Shown piece after piece: positions 1-7,658 of a DNA stretch of 13,781 nucleotides. The position numbers and the translations under genes were made by a program. Origin of the DNA: Gemmatimonadota bacterium (GTDB lineage: Bacteria > Gemmatimonadota > Gemmatimonadetes > Longimicrobiales > RSA9); assembly GCA_019689775.1 (NCBI GenBank), contig JADGGV010000050.1, positions 1 to 13,781 of the forward strand. Reading direction: 5' to 3'. Every line of letters starts with the position of its first letter. Within the stretch, counting starts at the first letter, position 1. Under the pieces are notes generated by a model, which saw only the letters and a list, made by a program, of their open reading frames with translations, was not told where the DNA came from and searched no databases.

Positions 1-70
1 GGGGCGGCACCGGGGGGGGGGGGGCGGGCCCGGGCGGCGGCGGCCGCGCGCGGGGGGGGGGGGGGGGGGG
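1..70. other. Low-complexity G-run segment at the window edge, probable sequencing or assembly artefact
   Basis: Bases 12-24 are 13 consecutive G and bases 52-70 are 19 consecutive G, separated by GC-only sequence. Nothing similar occurs elsewhere in the 13.8 kb. G homopolymers of this length at a contig end are typical of no-signal poly-G calls from two-colour sequencing chemistry, or of collapsed low-quality overlap. No codon structure or ribosome binding site is visible. Treat the sequence as unreliable here. It could be genuine low-complexity DNA, but that is the less likely reading. Confidence 0.6.
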
Positions 71-149
71 CCCGCGGCGAAGATCCGCAACCGGGCGCCC
101 GCCCGGCGCGGTTGACCGGGAAGCGTCTCGCCGCGGGGACGGAACGGAC

Positions 150-201
150 GAGCGGGGGAGGGGAGAAGTGAGGGATGGCCGCTTCTCCCACTCCCCCGCT
201 C
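150..201. terminator. Long inverted repeat (19-bp stem, one bulge) downstream of the acyltransferase gene
   Basis: The left arm is 150-168 and the right arm is 182-201. GAGCGGGGGAG pairs with CTCCCCCGCTC and GGGAGAAG pairs with CTTCTCCC, with A190 as a single-base bulge and a 13-nt loop (169-181). It begins 21 nt beyond the stop codon of the minus-strand acyltransferase gene, where a transcription terminator is expected. There is no clear U-tract on either side, so it may act as an RNA 3'-end stabiliser or a Rho-assisted terminator. The right arm runs into three copies of CCCACT (187-192, 203-208, 211-216). Confidence 0.55.
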
Positions 202-222
202 ACCCACTCGCCCACTCCGGGA

Positions 223-1053
223 TCACGCGGGCGCGTCCGCCAGCGGATCGACCGTGACGGGGTGCTTCGGGCGCGCCTCCGGCGCCGGCTTGCGCAGCTT
301 CGGCACGGCCGGGATCCCGAGCGCGACCTCGCCGGAGTCGACGTCCTTCGTCGCCACCGCGAGCGCGCCGACCATCGAGTCGGGCGCCAGGTGTACGCCG
401 GCGAGCACGGTCGCGTGGTAGGTCACCCGCACGCCATCGCCGAGCACCGTCACGGGGCAGTCGACGTCGCGGCCGTCGGCGAGCGCGTGCGTGTGGCTGT
501 AGATGTTGGCGTAGTCGGCGATCGAGACGCGGTTGCCGAGCACGATGCCGCCGCGATCGTCGAGGAGCACGTGCCGGTGGACGACGACGTCGTCGCCTAC
601 CTCCATGTTGTAGCCGTAGGAGAACTTGACGAAGTGGAACGCCTTGAAGTTGCGGCCGCAGCGGCGGAAGATGTGCTGCGCGAGCACGCGGCGGAACTTG
701 ACGCCGAGATGGACGTTCTCGCCCAGCGGGCTCTTGTCGAACATCTCCCAGAGCCAGAGCAGCGGCTTGACGCGGTAGTAGCGCTCCGGATCGATGTCGG
801 CGTAGTACTCGGGCTCGAGCGTGATGTTGCGGGGGTCCATCTGGAGCAGCGCCACCTGCGTGGCGAGCGGCAGCTCCGCCGGGTCCGCGTCGCGGTATTG
901 CGGGTAATAGAGGTCGGTCAGGACGCGACGGCACAGCTCGTTGCGGTCCGTCCCCTCGTCCGCCAGCTCCTCCGCCAGCTCCCCGAGCCAGCGGTCGTAG
1001 AGCCGGCGCGCCGGCTCCGTCATGTCGACCTGCCGCAGCGGCAAGAACGCCAT
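223..1053 (-). CDS. Left-handed beta-helix (hexapeptide-repeat) acyltransferase, 276 aa
   Basis: Predicted cytoplasmic CoA-dependent O- or N-acyltransferase; the acceptor is unknown. Residues about 145-250 form the hexapeptide-repeat coil, with small and hydrophobic residues at regular spacing (VGDDVVVHRHVLL, IVLGNRVSIADYANI, VTVLGDGVRV). SHTH at 186-189 is the position of the catalytic histidine in maltose/galactoside acetyltransferase relatives, and the coil ends with GIPAVPKLRKP. Residues 1-135 are an unusually long, mostly helical N-terminal region rich in acidic and aromatic residues (YYADIDPERYYRVKPLLWLW) that I do not recognise. The start at 1053 is preferred because GGGGGGTGG precedes it at short spacing and an upstream promoter fits; ATG at 1023 is an alternative. 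The C-terminal 25 residues are Pro/Ala-rich. It is monocistronic as drawn, 131 nt after the cystathionine enzyme gene. Fold is well supported, substrate is not. Confidence 0.85.
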   Translation of the reverse strand: MAFLPLRQVDMTEPARRLYDRWLGELAEELADEGTDRNELCRRVLTDLYYPQYRDADPAELPLATQVALLQMDPRNITLEPEYYADIDPERYYRVKPLLWLWEMFDKSPLGENVHLGVKFRRVLAQHIFRRCGRNFKAFHFVKFSYGYNMEVGDDVVVHRHVLLDDRGGIVLGNRVSIADYANIYSHTHALADGRDVDCPVTVLGDGVRVTYHATVLAGVHLAPDSMVGALAVATKDVDSGEVALGIPAVPKLRKPAPEARPKHPVTVDPLADAPA

Positions 1054-1080
1054 CGCCACCCCCCACGGATCCGCGCTTGC

Positions 1081-1106
1081 CCCGGCGCGCACGTGCGGGC
1101 GCCGGG
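1081..1106. other. Hairpin at the predicted 5' end of the acyltransferase mRNA
   Basis: CCCGGCGC (1081-1088) pairs perfectly with GCGCCGGG (1099-1106) around a 10-nt loop that itself contains the palindrome GCACGTGC (1089-1096). If the promoter at 1113-1142 is right, transcription would start near 1106, so this hairpin would sit at the very start of the transcript, about 28 nt before the start codon. It could stabilise the 5' end, be an operator in DNA form, or serve as a terminator for the upstream cystathionine gene. The structure is seen; the role is inferred. Confidence 0.35.
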
Positions 1107-1112
1107 CCGGAG

Positions 1113-1142
1113 AAGCTAGGTCGCGCTCGCGCGGGGTGTCAA
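1113..1142 (-). promoter_or_regulatory. Probable sigma70-type promoter for the acyltransferase gene
   Basis: On the minus strand a perfect -35 box TTGACA (1142-1137) is followed after 18 nt by TAGCTT (1118-1113), which matches TATAAT at positions 1, 2 and 6. A start near 1106 would leave a leader of roughly 53 nt before the ATG at 1053. A perfect TTGACA is uncommon in sequence this G+C-rich, and it lies in a true intergenic region upstream of a gene in the right orientation. Two other predicted promoters in the window have the same 18-nt spacer. Confidence 0.5.
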
Positions 1143-1184
1143 CGCGGGCCCGGCGCGCGCGCCCTGGAGCTTCTTTCCTCCTCT

Positions 1185-2342
1185 CTACAACGCCGCGAGG
1201 GCCCGATCGAGATCCTCGATGAGGTCGTCCGGATCCTCGATCCCCACCGAGAGCCGCACGAGCCCGTCGCCGATCCCCATCCGCTCGCGCAGCTCGGCGG
1301 GCACCGACGCGTGCGTCATCGTGGCCGGGTGGTTGATGAGCGACTCGACGCCGCCCAGGCTCTCCGCGAGCGCGAACAACCGCGTGCCTTCCAGGAGCCG
1401 CCGCGCCCGCTCGAGCGTGCCGACGTCGATGCTGACCATCCCCGTGAAGCCGCGCATCTGCTTCCGCGCCAGCTCGTGATCCGGGCTCTCCGGAAGGCCC
1501 GGGTAGTAGACCGCCCGCACCGCGGGGTGCTCCGCCAGGTACCGCGCCACGAGGAGCCCGTTGCGGTTGTGCGCCTCCATGCGCACGGCGAGCGTCTTCG
1601 TGCCGCGCAGCACCAGCCAGCAGTCCATGGGACCCGGCACGCCGCCCGTCGCCTTCTGCATGAAGTGGAGGTCCTCGGCCACCTGCTCGTCGTTGGTGAC
1701 GACGATCCCGCCGATGACGTCCGAGTGCCCGTTCAGGTACTTCGTCGTCGAGTGCATGACGATCGTGGCACCGAGCGCCAGCGGCTGCTGGTTGTAGGGC
1801 GAGGCGAAGGTATTGTCGACGCAGAGGTGGGCGCCGGCCTCGCGCGCGATGTCCGCGATGGCGCGGATGTCCACGACCCGCATCATCGGGTTCGTCGGCG
1901 TCTCGATGTGCACGAGCCGCGTCGAGGGCCGCAGCGCGCGACGCACGTTCTCGGGGTCGCGCGTGTCCACCGCGGTGAACTCGATGCCCAGCTTCGCGAA
2001 GACCTGCTGGAACATCCGGTGCGTGCCGCCGTAGACGTTCTCCTCGTAGATGACGTGGTCGCCGGTCGACAGGCGTTTCACGAGCGCCTCGATCGCGGCG
2101 AGGCCGCTGGCGAATGCCGCACCGTAGCGCGCGCCCTCGAGCGAGGCGATGTTCTCCTCGAGCGCGGTCCGCGTCGGATTCGTGACGCGCGCGTACTCGT
2201 GGCCGCCGCGCGGCCGGCCGAGCGCCTCCTGCACGTAGGTGGAGGTCTGATAGATCGGCGGCATGATCGCGCCGCTGGTCGGATCCGGAGTCTGGCCGGC
2301 GTGGATTGCGCGGGTGGCGAAGCGGTAGTCGCGGTTGCTCAT
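1185..2342 (-). CDS. metB: Cystathionine gamma-synthase / gamma-lyase family PLP enzyme, 385 aa
   Basis: Trans-sulfuration enzyme of the Cys/Met-metabolism PLP family (aspartate-aminotransferase fold, type I), usually a cytoplasmic tetramer. It either joins an activated homoserine to cysteine to make cystathionine, or cleaves cystathionine to cysteine. Visible signatures are the PLP lysine Lys201 in HSTTKYLNGHSD, the ring-nitrogen aspartate Asp176 in VDNTFASPYNQQP, Tyr50 and Arg52 in EYARVTNPT, ETPTNPMMRVVD at 147-158, and SLGGVESLINHPATMTH near the C-terminus. Length is normal for the family (about 380-400). The start MSNRDYRFATRAIHAGQ is the conserved family start; the reading frame stays open upstream but that stretch is Arg/Pro-rich and unlike the family. 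No strong Shine-Dalgarno precedes it. Synthase, lyase and O-acetylhomoserine sulfhydrylase cannot be separated by eye, so the symbol is provisional. It is transcribed divergently from the hydrolase gene. Confidence 0.95.
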   Translation of the reverse strand: MSNRDYRFATRAIHAGQTPDPTSGAIMPPIYQTSTYVQEALGRPRGGHEYARVTNPTRTALEENIASLEGARYGAAFASGLAAIEALVKRLSTGDHVIYEENVYGGTHRMFQQVFAKLGIEFTAVDTRDPENVRRALRPSTRLVHIETPTNPMMRVVDIRAIADIAREAGAHLCVDNTFASPYNQQPLALGATIVMHSTTKYLNGHSDVIGGIVVTNDEQVAEDLHFMQKATGGVPGPMDCWLVLRGTKTLAVRMEAHNRNGLLVARYLAEHPAVRAVYYPGLPESPDHELARKQMRGFTGMVSIDVGTLERARRLLEGTRLFALAESLGGVESLINHPATMTHASVPAELRERMGIGDGLVRLSVGIEDPDDLIEDLDRALAAL

Positions 2343-2415
2343 CGGGGCGGCTCGGCGATTGCGAGACGGGAGCGGCCCGGCGTCCGCCGGTCGGCGGGGC
2401 TCACCCGGGCCAAAA

Positions 2416-2427
2416 TATCGGCCGATA
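2416..2427. promoter_or_regulatory. Perfect 12-bp palindrome, candidate operator over the cystathionine-gene promoter
   Basis: TATCGGCCGATA is its own reverse complement and lies in an AT-enriched island (2411-2430) inside very G+C-rich intergenic DNA. It overlaps the predicted -10 box and start site of the minus-strand promoter at 2425-2454, the classic place for a repressor site. It also lies 58 bp upstream of the divergent hydrolase start, so one protein could affect both genes. The regulator is not identifiable from sequence alone. Confidence 0.4.
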
Positions 2428-2454
2428 ATAGACGTTCGCGGGGCTCGACGGCAA
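2425..2454 (-). promoter_or_regulatory. Probable sigma70-type promoter for the cystathionine enzyme gene
   Basis: On the minus strand TTGCCG (2454-2449; four of six consensus bases) is followed after 18 nt by TATTAT (2430-2425; five of six). The predicted start, near 2418, leaves a leader of about 76 nt to the ATG at 2342. The 18-nt spacer matches the other two promoters proposed in this window. A plus-strand GATAAT at 2424-2429 could be a -10 for the hydrolase, but no matching -35 was found. Confidence 0.5.
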
Positions 2455-2484
2455 CGCCGCGCGGGCGCGGCGGGAGGAGGGCGA

Positions 2485-3309
2485 GTGGGTCGGATCCTGT
2501 CCCACGAGCGGGTGGTGATGCCGGGCGCGACGCCCGGCCACTTCATTTACATGCTTCACGGGATCTACGGCGCGGGGCGCAACTGGGGCTCGATCGCGCG
2601 GCGCATCGTGCGCGACGTCCCGGGCTGGGGCGCCGTGCTGGTGGATCTGCGGGAGCACGGCGAATCGCGCGGCTTCGAGCCGCCGCACACGCTGGAGGCG
2701 GCGGCCGAGGACGTGGCGGCGCTGGTCGGCGCCGGGCCGCCGGCCACCGCGCTGCTCGGCCACTCGTTCGGCGGGAAGGTGGCGCTGGTCTTCGCCCGGC
2801 GCCACGCCGCGAGCGCCGGGCTGCGCCGGCTCTGGGTGGTGGATTCCACGCCGGAGGCGGGCGGCGAGCGCGGGAGCGCGTGGCAGATGCTGCACATGCT
2901 GCGACGCCTGCCCGGCCCGTTCCCGTCGCGCACCGCCGCCGTGGAAGCGCTTCAGGCGCACGGCATCGAGCCTCCGATCGCGCAGTGGGTCTCGAGCAAC
3001 CTGATCTGGGAGGGGGAGGCCTACCGCTGGCGCATCGACCTCGACGCGATGGAGGAGCTGCTGCGCGACTTTGCCCGGACGGACGCCTGGGATGTCGTCG
3101 AGGACCCGCCGCCGGGACTGTCGATCCACTTCGTGAAGGCCGAGGCGTCCTCGATCCTGACGGACGCGGCCGCCGCGCGGATCGAGGCGGCCGGGCGCGG
3201 CAGCGGCCGCGTCTTCCTGCACCGGGTGGCCGGCGGCCACTGGGTCAACGCCGATAACCCGGACGCGCTCCTTGCCCTCCTCGAGCCCGACCTGTCGACG
3301 GCCTCGTGA
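2485..3309 (+). CDS. Alpha/beta-hydrolase (YbfF/ABHD11-like esterase), 274 aa
   Basis: Predicted cytoplasmic serine hydrolase; the natural ester or thioester substrate is unknown. HGIYGAGRNW at 25-34 forms the oxyanion-hole region, followed by VDLREHGES, the typical loop of YbfF and ABHD11. The nucleophile elbow GHSFGG gives Ser94, Asp120 in WVVDSTPE is the likely acid (26 residues after the serine, close to the spacing in YbfF), and His252 in GGHWVN is the base. Length is close to YbfF/ABHD11. The start chosen is GTG 2485 because GGGAGGAGG ends 4 nt before it; ATG 2518 would remove 11 residues and has no comparable ribosome site. There is no signal peptide. It lies 82 nt upstream of glmM on the same strand, so the two may share a transcript, though a functional link is not obvious. 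Confidence 0.88.
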   Translation: MGRILSHERVVMPGATPGHFIYMLHGIYGAGRNWGSIARRIVRDVPGWGAVLVDLREHGESRGFEPPHTLEAAAEDVAALVGAGPPATALLGHSFGGKVALVFARRHAASAGLRRLWVVDSTPEAGGERGSAWQMLHMLRRLPGPFPSRTAAVEALQAHGIEPPIAQWVSSNLIWEGEAYRWRIDLDAMEELLRDFARTDAWDVVEDPPPGLSIHFVKAEASSILTDAAAARIEAAGRGSGRVFLHRVAGGHWVNADNPDALLALLEPDLSTAS

Positions 3310-3391
3310 CGGCCGGCGCATCGTAGCGTCACGATTCTTGCCAGCCGAGCGGCGTCCCCTGGCCCGATCCGGCACGACTCAGGAGCGATGA

Positions 3392-4777
3392 ATGGCGTTC
3401 GATCTACCGAAGGACCTGATGGTCAGCGTTTCCGGCGTGCGCGGCCGCGTGGGCGAGGCGCTCACGCCGGAGATCGTGGCGCGCTTCGCGGCCGCCTACG
3501 GCGCCCACCTGCGTGAGGCCGTGGGCGGGCGCCGCCCGCGCGTGGTGCTCGGGCGCGACTCGCGGACCTCGGGGCCGATGTTCGCGCGCGCCGTCTCGGC
3601 GGCGCTCGAGTCCGTCGGCTGCGACGTCGTCGAGATCGGCCTGGCCCCGACGCCGACGACGCTCTTCGCGATCCGCGGCGAGGAGGCGGATGGCGCGATC
3701 GTCGTGACCGCCAGCCACAATCCCGTCGAGTGGAACGCGCTCAAGTTCGCCTCCGCGGAGGGGATGTTTCTGGACGGCGGGCAGGCGGCGCGGATGCTCG
3801 AGTTCCTGGACGCCCGCCCGATCCCGCGCGCCGCGTGGGACGGGCTCGGGCGCGTGCAGCACCGCGAGGACGCGGTCGGCCGGCACCTCGAGGCCGTGCT
3901 CGGCATTCCCTATCTCGACATCGACGGGCTGCGCAGGCGTCGCTTCCGGGTGGCCCTCGACTGCATCCGCGGCGCCGGCGCCGTGCTTCTGCCACGCCTC
4001 CTGGAGCGCCTCGGCTGCGAGGTGATCGGGATCAACCTCGAGCCGGACGGCCGGTTCCCGCGCGCGCCGGAGCCGGTGGCGGAGAACCTCGGCGAGCTCG
4101 AGCGCCTGGTCCGCGAGTCCGGCGCGGACATCGGCATGGCGACGGATCCCGATGCCGACCGCCTCTCGCTGGTCGGCAACGGCGGCCGCGCGATCGGCGA
4201 GGACTTCACGCTGGCGCTCGCCGCGCGGCTCGTCCTGCGGCACCGGAAGGGGCCGGTCGTCACGAACCTGTCCACCTCGCGCGTGGTCGAGGATGTCGCT
4301 GCGGCCGCCGGCGTGCCGTTCCGCCGCGCCCCCGTCGGCGAGATCAACGTCGCCCGCGCGATGCAGGCGGAGCGCGCGGTGATCGGCGGGGAGGGCAACG
4401 GCGGCGTCATCCTCCCGGACGTGCACCTCACCCGTGATTCCGCGGTCGCGGCGTCGCTCGTGCTCCAGCTCGTGCTCGAGGTCGGGCGGCCCGTCGACGA
4501 GATCGTCGCGCAGTTCCGGCCGTACCGCATCGTGAAGGACAAGCTGCCGCGGGACGCCGGCGACCTGGAGGCGGCCTACGCGACGCTCGAGCGGGCGCTC
4601 GGCGCGCCGGAGGCCGACCGGCAGGACGGACTGCGCCTGAACTGGCCGGCCGAGGGCAAGTGGGTGCACCTGCGCGCGTCAGGCACCGAGCCGATCCTGC
4701 GCATCATCGCCGAGGCGCCGTCGGAGTCGGAGGCGCGCCAGCTCGTCGTCGCCGCGCGCGAGGCGTTGGCGCGCTAG
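3392..4777 (+). CDS. glmM: Phosphoglucosamine mutase, 461 aa
   Basis: Alpha-D-phosphohexomutase that converts glucosamine-6-phosphate to glucosamine-1-phosphate on the route to UDP-N-acetylglucosamine. Four signatures appear in order: the phosphoserine loop TASHNP (Ser108), the metal-binding loop DPDADR at 252-257, the sugar-recognition loop GGEGNGG at 332-338, and the phosphate-binding loop RASGTEP at 428-434. The N-terminus (LMVSVSGVRGRVGEALTPEIV) and HNPVEWNALKF resemble the GlmM type of Bacteroidetes and archaea rather than the E. coli form, where the loop reads SASHNP; the 461-residue length fits that. AGGAG ends 6 nt before the ATG. The immediate downstream gene is glmS, the preceding step, which strongly favours phosphoglucosamine mutase over phosphomannomutase. 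GlmU, the next enzyme of the pathway, is not in this window. Confidence 0.93.
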   Translation: MAFDLPKDLMVSVSGVRGRVGEALTPEIVARFAAAYGAHLREAVGGRRPRVVLGRDSRTSGPMFARAVSAALESVGCDVVEIGLAPTPTTLFAIRGEEADGAIVVTASHNPVEWNALKFASAEGMFLDGGQAARMLEFLDARPIPRAAWDGLGRVQHREDAVGRHLEAVLGIPYLDIDGLRRRRFRVALDCIRGAGAVLLPRLLERLGCEVIGINLEPDGRFPRAPEPVAENLGELERLVRESGADIGMATDPDADRLSLVGNGGRAIGEDFTLALAARLVLRHRKGPVVTNLSTSRVVEDVAAAAGVPFRRAPVGEINVARAMQAERAVIGGEGNGGVILPDVHLTRDSAVAASLVLQLVLEVGRPVDEIVAQFRPYRIVKDKLPRDAGDLEAAYATLERALGAPEADRQDGLRLNWPAEGKWVHLRASGTEPILRIIAEAPSESEARQLVVAAREALAR

Positions 4778-4815
4778 GCTCGCCCCGTACGGCGGCCGGG
4801 GAATTGCACACCGTT

Positions 4816-4842
4816 CCAGGGGTGAGAGCCCCCTGGTCAGGG
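4816..4842 (+). promoter_or_regulatory. Structured spacer between glmM and glmS with two mutually exclusive hairpins
   Basis: CCAGGGG (4816-4822) pairs perfectly with CCCCTGG (4830-4836) around a 7-nt loop. The second arm can instead pair downstream, CCCT (4831-4834) with AGGG (4839-4842), so the two folds exclude each other. The region sits in the 93-nt glmM-glmS spacer, 29 nt before the glmS start. There is no U-tract, so a simple terminator is unlikely; a processing or translation-control element is possible. The pairing is seen; the function is inferred. Confidence 0.3.
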
Positions 4843-4870
4843 ACTCCCAGTCGGAGACGGAAGCGACGCC

Positions 4871-6703
<1,833 letters not shown>

Positions 6704-6709
6704 CCCCGC

Positions 6710-6731
6710 GCCGGGCGGCGCGCCGCCCGGC
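6710..6731. terminator. Perfect 22-bp palindrome between convergent genes (bidirectional terminator-like)
   Basis: GCCGGGCGGCG (6710-6720) is followed at once by its exact reverse complement (6721-6731). It fills the 29-nt gap between the glmS stop at 6703 and the end of the minus-strand methyltransferase at 6733. The position and symmetry fit a bidirectional terminator or a 3'-end barrier protecting both transcripts. As an RNA hairpin the central bases must form the loop, leaving about a 9-bp GC stem. No T-run follows on either strand. Confidence 0.6.
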
Positions 6732-6732
6732 A

Positions 6733-7350
6733 TCATGCGGCGGCGGGGCGTGCCTCCATGACGTGGAACACCCCCAGCAGGTGCCGCGTGTGCGCGACCA
6801 GCTCCAACCCGGCCGCCCGAACCAGTGCGTCCGGCTCGCGGTTCCAGCGGCACGCCACCGCGCGGTAGTGCGTCTCCGCGAACCGGTCTTGCAGCCGCCC
6901 CAGCCAGCGCCGGTTGCTTCGGCCGTGCTCCAGCAGCAGGATCCGACCGCCGGGCCGACACACCCGCGCCATCTCCCGGAGCGCCGCCACCGGGTCGACG
7001 AACGTGCACGTCGACAGCGACGATATCACCGTGTCGAACGTGCCGTCGCGGAAGCCGAGCGCCTCCGCCTCCATCACCGCGAAGCTCACCTGCAACCCTC
7101 GCCGGCGCGCCTTCGGCCGCGCCCGCCGCAGCATCGCCTCCGTGAGGTCCACCGCCACGACGGATGCGTCGGCCGGCAGGATCTCGAAGTTCCGACCGGT
7201 GCCCGCGGCGACCTCGAGGATCCGGCCTCGCGCCGCGGCGAAGACCCGTCTGCGCAGGCGTCGGATGACGAGCGCTTCGGGGATCCCCTCGGCCCAATCG
7301 TAGGCGGAGGCGAGCCCCTCGTATATCTCGCGTATCGCCCTGTTATCCAT
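6733..7350 (-). CDS. Class I SAM-dependent methyltransferase, 205 aa
   Basis: Predicted S-adenosylmethionine-dependent methyltransferase of the UbiE/PmtA/METTL7-like group; the acceptor could be a quinone precursor, phospholipid or small molecule. Visible motifs are EIYEGLASAYDW (8-19), motif I ILEVAAGTGRN (44-54), AVDLTEAML (66-74) at the end of strand 2, FDTVISSLSTCTFVDP (105-120), and RVCRPGGRILLLEHGRS (129-145). EHG after the last strand is seen in phosphatidylethanolamine and METTL7-type enzymes, whereas UbiE usually has EFS. The start ATG 7350 is chosen because the family begins just before the YxxxAxxYD motif; upstream in-frame sequence is Arg/Pro-rich and unlike the family. No good Shine-Dalgarno is visible. 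The gene stands alone on the minus strand, convergent with glmS and divergent from dtd. Confidence 0.87.
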   Translation of the reverse strand: MDNRAIREIYEGLASAYDWAEGIPEALVIRRLRRRVFAAARGRILEVAAGTGRNFEILPADASVVAVDLTEAMLRRARPKARRRGLQVSFAVMEAEALGFRDGTFDTVISSLSTCTFVDPVAALREMARVCRPGGRILLLEHGRSNRRWLGRLQDRFAETHYRAVACRWNREPDALVRAAGLELVAHTRHLLGVFHVMEARPAAA

Positions 7351-7528
7351 GGAACTATGCGGCTTGGGACTTGCGTCTCGCCGTGCGCGTCCCGGCTCGG
7401 TCGCGCGGGCAGGCGTGGCGAGTCGGCCGCAACGGCCACCCTGGCGGCCGGCCCCGCATGCTCCAGGCCGACGCATACGGCGTGGGGTCGCGCGAGGCGG
7501 CGGGCGGTGGCGGCGCGCGGGCCGGGCG

Positions 7529-7554
7529 TCCACGAGGATGCGGAGGCTCGTGGA
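7529..7554. repeat. Inverted repeat upstream of the dtd promoter, possible operator
   Basis: TCCACGAG (7529-7536) and CTCGTGGA (7547-7554) are exact reverse complements separated by 10 nt. The second arm ends 24 nt before the -35 box of the predicted dtd promoter, which would suit an activator or regulator site. It could also fold as an RNA hairpin, but it has no T-run. The symmetry is seen; the regulatory role is inferred. Confidence 0.3.
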
Positions 7555-7578
7555 GCGGGGCTACGGGCCCGCCGTTCG

Positions 7579-7608
7579 TTGACACCCCCGCGACGGCCGC
7601 CTTACCGT
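7579..7608 (+). promoter_or_regulatory. Probable sigma70-type promoter for the dtd-maf-mtnA-glpK operon
   Basis: A perfect -35 TTGACA (7579-7584) is followed after 18 nt by TACCGT (7603-7608), which matches TATAAT at positions 1, 2 and 6. Transcription would start near 7615 and give a leader of about 44 nt to the dtd start. Its form (perfect -35, weak -10, 18-nt spacer) is nearly the same as that of the acyltransferase promoter. Confidence 0.5.
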
Positions 7609-7658
7609 TACGCCCGTTCCGGGACCGGTCGAGAGGTGCGCTTCACGGGCGAGGTGTC

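Larger units (their letters stand above)
7351..7658. other. 308-bp divergent intergenic region
   Basis: This is the only internal gap over 300 bp. The reading frames crossing it are Arg/Gly/Ala/Pro-rich and look like composition artefacts; none has a convincing ribosome site or family resemblance. It holds an 8-bp inverted repeat (7529-7554) and a TTGACA promoter (7579-7608) directed at dtd. The left end is the leader of the methyltransferase gene, where I see no clear promoter. The remainder (about 7400-7528) shows nothing I can name; a small RNA cannot be excluded. Confidence 0.5.

Noticed and set aside
175..216. A CCCACT tandem repeat as a possible short-repeat or CRISPR-like array.
   Set aside because: There are only three six-base copies with unequal spacing (16 and 8 nt), far too small and irregular for an array.
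1077..3257. A 726-codon plus-strand open frame spanning the cystathionine enzyme and the hydrolase.
   Set aside because: It runs antisense to one good gene and out of frame over another, with Arg/His/Val-rich composition and no domain signature.
3310..3391. A separate promoter for glmM based on TTGCCA at 3338-3343.
   Set aside because: No acceptable -10 lies 16-19 nt downstream; the sequence there is GC-only. Read-through from the hydrolase gene is an equally good explanation.
4778..4870. A glmS ribozyme upstream of glmS.
   Set aside because: The spacer is only 93 nt and lacks the conserved pseudoknotted core. The ribozyme is mainly a Firmicutes element, and only simple hairpins are visible here.
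6733..7533. A 61-residue N-terminal extension of the methyltransferase.
   Set aside because: The extension is Arg/Pro/Ala-rich, precedes the family-typical start, and extends across the divergent intergenic region.
7371..7658. A 96-residue N-terminal extension of Dtd.
   Set aside because: Dtd proteins are about 146 residues and begin at MRVVLQRVSRARV. The extension covers the predicted promoter and lacks any domain.
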